Source: Promethearchaeati archaeon
GTDB taxonomy: Archaea > Asgardarchaeota > Heimdallarchaeia > JABLTI01
Length of the DNA: 46,644 bases
Assembly (NCBI GenBank): GCA_013166835.1
Contig: JABLTI010000018.1
Location: forward strand, 1 to 46,644
Direction of reading: 5' to 3'
Position numbers and translations under genes: made by a program. Under the pieces are notes generated by a model. It had not been told where the DNA came from, did not search any database, and saw only the letters and a list, made by a program, of their open reading frames with translations. Of this stretch, positions 1 to 7,668 are shown piece by piece (within the stretch, counting starts at the first letter, position 1; every line of letters starts with the position of its first letter).

Positions 1-1
1 A

Positions 2-2083
2 CAATACCTTCAGCATTTAACGAATCTCTATAACGAACAACCTGAGAATAATGATTTGTTCTTCTTAATGTTGGAAGGTTTTTCTGAATCTGCAAACCAT
101 TATAATGAAGAATTAGAAGTGGATTTTCTTACTTCCATAATAAATAAAATCTTTTCATTAATTGATAGGTATTTGGAGAATGATGATCGATTAGCAGCAA
201 TAAGCGATGCTTTGTTAAATGTACTTTTAGGCTTAGTGGAAAATGAATTCTTTGATGAATTAGAAGAATACGTAGTTACACTTGTGAATAAATCAATTGA
301 TAACCCTAATAACATATTCTTACGAACAGCTGCTGCGGAAGCAACAATCATAGCAATAAGAGGTTTTGGCGATGATTGGAACTATGAAAAAACAAAGGAA
401 TTTGATATTATCCTTAAAGGATTACTCCCACCAAATGAGATTGATGGTTTCCTTGCGGGTATTTTAATCAAAGGATTATCTGAAGAAATTGATTGTTATG
501 GTGATATGCACGAATTTTCCTCTATGAAACGAACACTAAAATCAATGAAAGACCTATTTTCACAGGATTTGCAATTCAACGATGAATCACTACTTCATTA
601 TACAAATGGTTTAGTCTATGCATTAAATTGGTTTGGTGAAGCAGAAGATTATGAAGAAATGATGGAAACTTTAGAGGATTTGACAAATCTTTCCGATAGT
701 TATCAACAGAATTTGGAAGTAAAGATTGCTTTTGGAAATGGATTACGAATCGCTTTGGATCATTGTGGCGTAATGGAAGATCTTGATAACACAACAAAAT
801 TAGCAAAGAGATTACTACAACTTGCTGATGAATTGTCTGAGAATAAGAAAATACAGTCTTTAGCAATAATGGGTGTTTTTAAAGCTGCTACCTGGGCAGG
901 AGTTTTTTGGGAAACAGGATTAATAAATGCTCTATTGTCTAGCGTTGAAAAAATTCATCTACGATTTCCAGAAGATATTCAAATAAAAATTCTATTAGGT
1001 AGAGGGTTATTCAATCTAACAAAAGAATTATGCTTAATTAATAGGCAAAAAATGATGAAAAAAATAGTCAATGAATTATCAAAATTAAATGAGAAGAATC
1101 CTGATATCTTTGAAATAGCTCAATTCTATTCACAGTCATTGGTCAATATTCTTTATATGTTAAGCGAATTTAGTGATAATTTCGATGAAATAAATTCTTA
1201 TCTGGATGAATCAGAAAAGCTCACAGTAAAATATGAAGGAGATAATGTAATTTCTGTTAATTATTCAAAAGCGCTAGTAAATGTAATTAGAGCTCTTGGG
1301 TTATATGGACGAATTGATGAAATGGATTCCACATTGGATGTTTTAAGGGATTATGCAATTTCAACTGAAAGCTTTGATGTTTTAATTCGTCTTGGGAAAG
1401 GGTATATTGATGCAATTAAGGCTTATGGAGATCTATCAGAACTACAAAAAATCAATCCTATACTTGGGGAAATAAAAGATTGGATTGATGATGATCCTGC
1501 AAATATTGATTTACAAATTATTCTAGCAAAAGCTTTAGTAAACACTATCAGTAGTTTTGGAAAAAATAACAAAATAAATGAAATGAATCTTCATTTAGAT
1601 GAATTGAGAGAAATCTTAATCCAATTTCCAGCATTTAGTACAATTCAAGTTCAATTAGCAAAAGGTCTATCTCATGCAATAAGATGGTATGTCATACAAA
1701 AAGATCTCATGCGTTGTGTTCGTCTCCTACATGAATTGCGATCAATAAGTATTGATGCTTCAGAGGAAATAGAAATCCATGAGATGCTTGCTAGATCAAC
1801 AAGACGTATTTTATCAATCTCCTACAAGCTTGAGAAATTTGAACTAGTTGAAGAATTATTGGAAGGCTTAAGAAAACAACTCAAGAAATTCACTTACAAT
1901 GAAAATATACAAGTAGAACTAGCTAGGGCGTTAACTTCTGTCATACTTGAAGAAACAACCTGTGATAGTAATTCTTATTGCCAGTCATTGATTTTGGAGC
2001 TTAAAGGATTAAAAATACAATTTCCAAGAAATGACAAACTAGCTGCCATACATCAAACAGTTTCTCCTTTAATTAAAGATTAA
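2..2083 (+). CDS. Alpha-helical (TPR/HEAT-like) repeat protein, 5' truncated by window edge
   Basis: The reading frame is open from base 2 with no stop upstream, so the gene begins outside the window; an internal TTG at 56 is not a convincing start. At least 690 residues are visible. They are built from roughly 35-45 residue helical repeats that alternate a segment like 'LdeLreiliqfP' with one like 'iqvqLAkgLshaI'. The protein is acidic and soluble, with no signal peptide or membrane segment. Such solenoids usually act as protein-protein scaffolds, but no partner can be named. It converges on the small zinc protein to the right, with 8 bases between the stops. The exact family (TPR, Sel1, HEAT) is not settled by eye. 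Confidence 0.85.
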   Translation, partial: QYLQHLTNLYNEQPENNDLFFLMLEGFSESANHYNEELEVDFLTSIINKIFSLIDRYLENDDRLAAISDALLNVLLGLVENEFFDELEEYVVTLVNKSIDNPNNIFLRTAAAEATIIAIRGFGDDWNYEKTKEFDIILKGLLPPNEIDGFLAGILIKGLSEEIDCYGDMHEFSSMKRTLKSMKDLFSQDLQFNDESLLHYTNGLVYALNWFGEAEDYEEMMETLEDLTNLSDSYQQNLEVKIAFGNGLRIALDHCGVMEDLDNTTKLAKRLLQLADELSENKKIQSLAIMGVFKAATWAGVFWETGLINALLSSVEKIHLRFPEDIQIKILLGRGLFNLTKELCLINRQKMMKKIVNELSKLNEKNPDIFEIAQFYSQSLVNILYMLSEFSDNFDEINSYLDESEKLTVKYEGDNVISVNYSKALVNVIRALGLYGRIDEMDSTLDVLRDYAISTESFDVLIRLGKGYIDAIKAYGDLSELQKINPILGEIKDWIDDDPANIDLQIILAKALVNTISSFGKNNKINEMNLHLDELREILIQFPAFSTIQVQLAKGLSHAIRWYVIQKDLMRCVRLLHELRSISIDASEEIEIHEMLARSTRRILSISYKLEKFELVEELLEGLRKQLKKFTYNENIQVELARALTSVILEETTCDSNSYCQSLILELKGLKIQFPRNDKLAAIHQTVSPLIKD

Positions 2084-2091
2084 TTCTCAAG

Positions 2092-2295
2092 TTATCCAAT
2101 TGGCGGGAAAATATCATCATGAGGTTTTCGTTTCTTACCATCAGGTCTCGGGATTCCTTGTGAGGGATCTGGAGGTAACCTCTTGTAGCAATCCTTACAG
2201 ACAACTCTTGGACCATTTGGGAAATTGTACAGAATTAAGTTGTCTCTATCATCTATTTTACCACAAAGATGACATTTGGCGATAGATTTTATCAT
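2092..2295 (-). CDS. Small zinc-binding protein (two CxxC knuckles)
   Basis: A 67-residue protein with CHLC at residues 9-12 and CKDC at 33-36, spaced as in a treble-clef or zinc-ribbon fold. A Pro/Lys-rich, probably unstructured tail follows. The ATG is preceded by a good Shine-Dalgarno sequence (AAGGATG, about 6 bases upstream), which together with the paired cysteines argues that it is real despite its size. It is probably a single structural zinc site and might bind nucleic acid or protein. No specific function is recognisable. It ends 8 bases from the stop of the convergent helical-repeat gene. Confidence 0.7.
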   Translation of the reverse strand: MIKSIAKCHLCGKIDDRDNLILYNFPNGPRVVCKDCYKRLPPDPSQGIPRPDGKKRKPHDDIFPPIG

Positions 2296-2439
2296 AAATT
2301 CATCCTTCTAGTATATATTATCTCATTACCAAATAAAATTACTTTGTAATACAATTATATCTTAAGGATAGAAAGCTTTTTCAGAACCAATAATTTATCA
2401 AAAGCGGACAAAACCAAATATAAAATTCAGGTGAAAAAT

Positions 2440-3696
2440 TTGGTAGATTGGGCAAAAATACGTGACGATTTCCCTACACTAAAGAGGAAAATAGATGGAA
2501 AATCAATTGTTTATTTTGATTCTGCTTGTATGGCATTAAAACCAAAGCCAGTCATCGACGCTATTTGTTATTATTATAATCAATTGGGGGCTTGTGGGGG
2601 TAGATCTATTCATTCTTTAGCTAGAGAAACAACAGAGTTACGAGATGCTGCTCGAGAGAAACTTGCTACTCACATTAATTCTAGAAGCACTAATGAAATC
2701 ATTTGGGTTAGGAATACTACAGAAGCAATGAATTTAGTTGCAAATGCCTTGCATTTTGAGAAGGGTCATGAAATAATTACAACAAATCTTGAACATCATA
2801 GTGGGGTACTACCTTTTCATAAAATAATGAAAAGAAAAGGATTAAAGCTCAAAATTGTGGATGCGAATGAAGAGGGGTTGTTCAATGTTGAAGATTTTGA
2901 AAACACCATAAACAAAAATACCCGTTTAATATCTATTGTTCATACTTCTAACGTAAGTGGAACAACAGCACCTCTAGATGAAATAATAAAAATTGCTCAT
3001 GACTACGGGACCTTAGTATTATCTGATGATGCTCAATATTTCCCACATAAAAAAATGGATGTTCAAAAATCAGATGTTGATTTTTGCACAGTAAGTATGC
3101 ATAAAGCTCTTGGTCCTACAGGTGTAGGTTTTCTCTATGGTAAAGAGCATTTACTAAAAGAGATGGATTCATTTTTGGTTGGTGGCGATACAATCATCGA
3201 TGTGCGATATGAAAACGGTGAAGTCGTCCCTACTTATCTTGAACCACCTCATAAATTTGAAGCTGGACTGCAAAATTATGCCGGTGAAATAGGTGCTGGT
3301 GCAGCAGTTGATTATCTCAATTCCATTGGTATGGAAAACATCGAGACTCGAGAAAAATATCTCACTGAAAAATTATATGAAGCACTTAAGGACATCTCTG
3401 GCATCAAAATTGTCGGCCCAAAAAATGCCCATCAACGAAGTGGTTTAATCGCCTTTAAATTAAAAGACATTGATACTGCAGGAGACATAGCCAACTTTCT
3501 TGATTGTGATGTAGATGGTCATAAAATTATGGTTCGTGCTGGTGCCCATTGCACAAATCCATTTCACTATTCGCTTGGTATTCATCCAAGTGAAGGAACA
3601 GCTCGGGCTTCTATTTATGTCTATACAAACGAAGAAGACATCAAAATCTTGAAGGAAGCTTTAGAAAAACTAGAAGATATTCTTGCAAGTTCCTAG
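2440..3696 (+). CDS. Cysteine desulfurase, SufS-like (class V aminotransferase)
   Basis: PLP-dependent enzyme expected to remove sulfur from L-cysteine as a persulfide for Fe-S or other sulfur transfer. Family signatures are visible: an EHHSG segment, SDDAQ for the PLP-binding Asp, SMHKALGPTG with the Schiff-base lysine (about residue 222) and RAGAHCTNP with the catalytic cysteine (about residue 371). That places it with group II (SufS/CsdA-type) enzymes. An upstream GTG at 2431 is possible, but AGGTGA lies 5 bases before the TTG at 2440 and gives the start MVDWAKIRDDFP, normal for the family. No sufB, sufC or sufE lies next to it. It differs from the IscS-type enzyme at 44-45 kb, so the genome has at least two desulfurases. 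Confidence 0.9.
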   Translation: MVDWAKIRDDFPTLKRKIDGKSIVYFDSACMALKPKPVIDAICYYYNQLGACGGRSIHSLARETTELRDAAREKLATHINSRSTNEIIWVRNTTEAMNLVANALHFEKGHEIITTNLEHHSGVLPFHKIMKRKGLKLKIVDANEEGLFNVEDFENTINKNTRLISIVHTSNVSGTTAPLDEIIKIAHDYGTLVLSDDAQYFPHKKMDVQKSDVDFCTVSMHKALGPTGVGFLYGKEHLLKEMDSFLVGGDTIIDVRYENGEVVPTYLEPPHKFEAGLQNYAGEIGAGAAVDYLNSIGMENIETREKYLTEKLYEALKDISGIKIVGPKNAHQRSGLIAFKLKDIDTAGDIANFLDCDVDGHKIMVRAGAHCTNPFHYSLGIHPSEGTARASIYVYTNEEDIKILKEALEKLEDILASS

Positions 3697-3704
3697 TTTA
3701 AATG

Positions 3705-3735
3705 AATTGAATATAGCTTATCACTATATTCAATT
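3705..3735. terminator. Bidirectional terminator hairpin between convergent genes
   Basis: A perfect 12-bp inverted repeat (AATTGAATATAG / CTATATTCAATT) with a 7-base loop sits in the 45 bases between the stops of two convergent genes. It is AT-rich and lacks long T tracts, so termination is inferred from position and symmetry. Confidence 0.55.
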
Positions 3736-3741
3736 ACATTA

Positions 3742-5316
3742 CTAACCATTCCACATATTGTATGGTGATTGATTTCCCTCATTCGTTGTTTTAGGGAAAC
3801 CTCTTCTCTCATTTTCAATTGCTGCTTGAAAAGAACCATATTTTTGTAAAATTTGATCTTCAAGTGGTTTAGCGATTTCAAGAGCAGCTTTTACATGTTT
3901 ACTAGTAATTCTCTCTTCACGATTTGTTGTCGCTAAATCCCCTGCAACCTTTATCAATCCTGCAAGTTCTCTTAATCTCAAAGTTAATGATGATTCTTCT
4001 CCATCTACCTTTTCAGCGATTACTCTTGCACTTTTTATTACTTCAAAAATTCCTTTCCTATCCATAGCAGGAATTTTTTCATCACGAAGTATTTCCTGAG
4101 CAATGAATTGCACGAGTTTTAAACGATTAGTTTCATTGTCAGGCATTACCGTCTTGAGTAGAATTTCATACCCATCTCCTTGAATCCTAGATCGTAATGG
4201 TGGTACAATGCGTGGTAAATCTATCATGTTACAAGCAGCTACTAAAACAAAATCTGCTGGAACATCATCTACTCTTACTGAAGCACCTGAACTTTGGGGG
4301 TTTCTACCAATAATTGGAAACTTCTTTTCTTGTAAGGCTGTAAGCAATGATCTCTGTAATATTCCTAGTTGGGAAATCTCATCAATAAATAGTACACCTT
4401 GATGCGCTTCATGGATTGCTCCAGCTACCACTCTTTTATATGGAGGAGTTCCTAATTTATGGTGTCCTCCATAAGGATCGTGCAAACAATCTCCAAGGAG
4501 TTCAGTTGTACTTGCACCAGTTGCTTGGATAAAAAGAGATCTTCTCATTGGAACTAAGACTTTCATAGGTCTTGGTCCCTTTTTGGCTTTGGAAAGCTCG
4601 ATAGCTTCATTATCAAAAACTCGTATATTGTTCCCAGCTTCTTCGAATAGTAGAATTTCTTCTCTCCCATCTGGGAGTTGGATTGCTTTAGAAACTTTAG
4701 AACCATCAGAGGATTTTGCACTAAATGAAGATAATGATAACAGATCACCAAATCGAGAAGGACTTTTCTTTTGCTTCGACTGCGAGCAATGTGGACATTT
4801 TCTTGTTTCAGGTATTGAGAATTTTCGACAGTGTTCACAAGCGTAACCTAGTTTAACAGCAACATCAAAAGGAGCTTTGGATGGATGTATTAACTTTCCA
4901 TATTCGCCACTGTTTGCTTGTTGTTTTCTATTTTTTAGCTCATGCAATTTTTTCCTTTCGAAAAATGGTCTTTCTGGGTTTTCAGGATTATGAACTATCC
5001 ATATTTCTTCTTCGGGTTGTCCTAGATGGAATGAAAGTGCTTGAGCAATCATTGATTTTCCAATACCCGGTGGTCCAATAAGTAGTAGATTTCTTCGTTG
5101 ATGAGCTGCCATTCTAGCAATTTTAATCGCAAAATCTTGTCCAATAACCCGCTTCAATGGATCTTTTGGTATTGGTATATCAAAACTACTCTCAATATCC
5201 CTCATTCTTATGGCTTGTTGTTTATCTTCAGAGCTCACCTTCTCTTCGATAACAGGATCTTTTCTTTGATTTTTATCAAAATCATCTGAAAATGTTTGTT
5301 CTTGACCTCTAGACAT
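3742..5316 (-). CDS. LonB-like AAA+ ATPase with zinc-ribbon insert and no protease domain
   Basis: The core follows archaeal LonB closely: IPIPKDPLKRVIGQD, Walker A GPPGIGKS (residues 81-88), Walker B VLFIDEIS (308-315), the stretch ALQEKKFPIIGR, sensor-1 ACN and the arginine finger PPLRSRI. The usual LonB C-terminal Ser-Lys protease domain is absent: the protein stops about 30 residues after the AAA+ lid helix. The insert between Walker A and B, which carries membrane helices in archaeal LonB, here lacks hydrophobic segments and holds a zinc knuckle pair CEHC and CPHC (about residues 160-177). An ATP-dependent unfoldase, remodeller or MoxR-like role is inferred. The start could be TTG 5328, but ATG 5316 is preferred. 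Only 45 bases separate its stop from the next gene, so there is no room for a protease remnant. Confidence 0.85.
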   Translation of the reverse strand: MSRGQEQTFSDDFDKNQRKDPVIEEKVSSEDKQQAIRMRDIESSFDIPIPKDPLKRVIGQDFAIKIARMAAHQRRNLLLIGPPGIGKSMIAQALSFHLGQPEEEIWIVHNPENPERPFFERKKLHELKNRKQQANSGEYGKLIHPSKAPFDVAVKLGYACEHCRKFSIPETRKCPHCSQSKQKKSPSRFGDLLSLSSFSAKSSDGSKVSKAIQLPDGREEILLFEEAGNNIRVFDNEAIELSKAKKGPRPMKVLVPMRRSLFIQATGASTTELLGDCLHDPYGGHHKLGTPPYKRVVAGAIHEAHQGVLFIDEISQLGILQRSLLTALQEKKFPIIGRNPQSSGASVRVDDVPADFVLVAACNMIDLPRIVPPLRSRIQGDGYEILLKTVMPDNETNRLKLVQFIAQEILRDEKIPAMDRKGIFEVIKSARVIAEKVDGEESSLTLRLRELAGLIKVAGDLATTNREERITSKHVKAALEIAKPLEDQILQKYGSFQAAIENERRGFPKTTNEGNQSPYNMWNG

Positions 5317-5371
5317 TTTTGTGCACAATATAAATTCATCAAAAGAGAATCTTAAAGCAACAGATTATCTG

Positions 5372-5386
5372 TATATTATATATATA
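5372..5386 (-). promoter_or_regulatory. TATA-like promoter element for the LonB-like ATPase gene
   Basis: An AT-only stretch reading TATATATATAATATA on the minus strand lies about 60 bases upstream of the ATG at 5316. This would place transcription start near 5350. The assignment rests on composition and position only. Confidence 0.4.
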
Positions 5387-5428
5387 GATTTTATGAAAAT
5401 CAATAAAAAAAATAAAGAAAAAGTGATT

Positions 5429-5458
5429 AGTTGGTTAAATAATCTCTTTTAACCAACT
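5429..5458 (-). terminator. Terminator hairpin downstream of dnaG
   Basis: A perfect 11-bp inverted repeat (AGTTGGTTAAA / TTTAACCAACT) with an 8-base loop lies 11 bases past the dnaG stop. Reading on the minus strand it is followed by CACTTTTTCTTTATTTTTTTTATTG, a long T-rich tract (about 5400-5425). This is the layout of an intrinsic terminator for dnaG. Confidence 0.65.
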
Positions 5459-5469
5459 CTATAATCATT

Positions 5470-6903
5470 TCACGCGAATGTGTAAAACTTCAATTTTGCA
5501 GGACGTCTTTCTATTTTTCCTATTCTCGCTGCAACTATTACATCAATGTTTTTCTCATCACAAGCATCAATTAATCTCTGGGTAAGAATTCCATCAAAAA
5601 TTAATTTAGTTACTCCTTTAGATTTCTTTATTTCATCAATAATTTTAGCTACAGGAACTCGTTTTAGCTCCTTTAATTTATCATTGAGGAATACACCTTC
5701 TTGTTTTTCTTTTCCATCGATTTCTTTAACGATTGGTAATAGCTCATCCGGTATTTTTGGTGGGGGAGGTTTCCTATATCCTTCCCTACTTCCTCTATCT
5801 CTGGATGAAGGTCGACGACTGTCTCTTGAATATGGTCTCCTAGCGGGAGGTCGACCCGAAGTTCTTGGTGGACCCCTTTCACTTGTCTGTGTTGGGGGTT
5901 TTCTTGTAGTAGGTTTCTTAGTAGGAGCAGTAATTGGTTTCGCAGGTACTTTCTTAAGAGCAGCTTTTGCACTTACTGGAGCAACTTTAGGTTTTTGTAT
6001 TTTCTTTGCTGCTTTTCTCTTGATTGCTTTTTCAAGGACATCTGCTGCATGAATTTCAGAAACAAAGGTAGCTTGCTCTATAGGAACTTTCTTGCTTAAT
6101 TGTTCAATAATCTCCTCTGGCTTAAGGTCTTCAACCTCTTTACCTGTTGGAGCTCGAGCAACATAATCAATATCGCTATACATTAGTAATTCTTTTAGGA
6201 TTAAATCTCCACCTCGATCACCATCAAGAAATGCAAGTGTAGATCGTTTTCTAGTGAGATCGATAACTACTTTTGGAACAGAAGCTCCTTCAACAGCAAT
6301 AGTGTTTCTTACACCAGCTCGAAGACAAGCTGCTATATCAGCTCTACCTTCTACAATTATAATTGAATCCGAATCATTAATTTCCGGACCAGCAGGTAAA
6401 TGCCTAAATTGGATTATTCCTCCAACTCGTGCAGCTTTTAATACTTCATCAGCCAATTCACTTGAATCTTGATGAGTTTCTGTATTCCATTTCTGAAGAA
6501 GCTCAGAAGCTCGTTCTCTGATTTTCTTCATTTTTTCAACTCTAATATCATCAATACTTTTGATAGAGATTCTTGCTGAGCAAGGTCCGATACGATCTAC
6601 TGTTTCAATTGCTGCAGCTAAGATCGATGTTTCCACTTTATCTAAGCTTGATGGAATGTCAATATAACCCCTAGTTTTACCTCCCCTGATATTCAAATGA
6701 ACTTGAATGCGTCCAACTCGTCCGCTTTTTTGTAATTCTCGTAGTTCAAGTTCTTCAGAGAGTAATCCTTCTGTTTGGCCGAATAAAGCTCCGACAACAT
6801 CGGGTTTTTCAACCAAACCATCAATTGTGAAATCTGCACGTATCAAATATTTTGTAGTTGACGGCTCATCGTGCATTGCACTTTGTTTATTATCATTTGC
6901 CAT
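5470..6903 (-). CDS. dnaG: Archaeal DnaG (Toprim primase-like, exosome-associated)
   Basis: Archaeal DnaG combines a Toprim nucleotidyl-transfer fold with RNA-exosome association; primase activity has been shown in some species. The N-terminal domain (about residues 15-150) contains the archaeal-specific VVGALFGQTEGLL segment. The Toprim domain follows, with the acidic residues visible in VEGRAD (Glu about 185) and FLDGDRGGD (about 227-229). A C-terminal domain ends in AARIGKIERRPAKLKFYTF, typical of the family. Between them is a basic, Pro/Arg/Ser-rich linker of about 90 residues (about 295-385), longer than expected. ATG 6921 is in frame, but GGAGGT inside its first codons lies 10 bases before ATG 6903, so 6903 is preferred (477 residues). 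Confidence 0.95.
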   Translation of the reverse strand: MANDNKQSAMHDEPSTTKYLIRADFTIDGLVEKPDVVGALFGQTEGLLSEELELRELQKSGRVGRIQVHLNIRGGKTRGYIDIPSSLDKVETSILAAAIETVDRIGPCSARISIKSIDDIRVEKMKKIRERASELLQKWNTETHQDSSELADEVLKAARVGGIIQFRHLPAGPEINDSDSIIIVEGRADIAACLRAGVRNTIAVEGASVPKVVIDLTRKRSTLAFLDGDRGGDLILKELLMYSDIDYVARAPTGKEVEDLKPEEIIEQLSKKVPIEQATFVSEIHAADVLEKAIKRKAAKKIQKPKVAPVSAKAALKKVPAKPITAPTKKPTTRKPPTQTSERGPPRTSGRPPARRPYSRDSRRPSSRDRGSREGYRKPPPPKIPDELLPIVKEIDGKEKQEGVFLNDKLKELKRVPVAKIIDEIKKSKGVTKLIFDGILTQRLIDACDEKNIDVIVAARIGKIERRPAKLKFYTFA

Positions 6904-7668
6904 TTTTTTATTAACCTCCATAATTTTTGGAGTAATAACAATTGGCTAAAAAAATAATCTGAACTCTTAGCTATTCTTATACTTGTTAGTATTAAGCTAT
7001 TTATTATTTTGATTTGCTTTATCCATCGCATCTTCTAAGAGTTTAATATATGCTTCAGATCAAAAAGAAACTAAACTTGTTAGATTTTTATCAGAGTTAA
7101 TTAACTATTGGAAATTACTTTTCTCGACTAATTAATTATCATGAAATTTGATATCTAACATCTTTTCATTTCATCAATAGAGGAATTATTATTCTCTTCT
7201 ATTTATAATTCTCCTTTATTGGAAGGTTATAATCGTTAATTGATTACACCAAATTATTTTTTTGTGAACGTGATTTGTGATAAATAGCTTTTTACATCAA
7301 TCGAATGAGCTATTTGTTATGATTCTTTTCGATCTAATCTGATTATTTGATTAGTTTATGTTATTTTTCGTAATCAGTCTCTTCGTTCCTTATTTTTAAA
7401 CCTTTGTGACTGAATGCAATAATACTATTCGTCTTCAATTATAAAAACTATACATTTCGGCAATGTATTATTTCTGTGACAAAATTCTCAAATTTGGATT
7501 ATGAATTCAGAAATACATTCATGACACAATTAGAAAGGTAAATCTTTTATTGTGGAACATAACATTTCTCTATAGATTTAAAATCAGCAGTAAACAATAA
7601 GATGTTAGGAAATATTTTGAGGATAATTACTGGAGGAATTAATTATTTTAAAAGGTAGAAAAAATCGC
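6904..7668. other. 765-base non-coding gap with scattered inverted repeats
   Basis: No convincing gene is seen on either strand between dnaG and the DUF2207 gene, which diverge. The gap is AT-rich with three clear hairpins: AAATAGCT/AGCTATTT (7282-7315), CTAATC/GATTAG (7334-7354) and ATACATT-tcggc-AATGTAT (7450-7468). It must hold the promoters of both flanking genes and could encode an RNA, but low GC and lack of conserved motifs prevent a call. Confidence 0.5.

Noticed and set aside
5546..6052. Open frame of 168 codons on the plus strand opposite dnaG
   Set aside because: It mirrors the low-complexity linker of DnaG; long antisense frames are expected there because of the biased codons.
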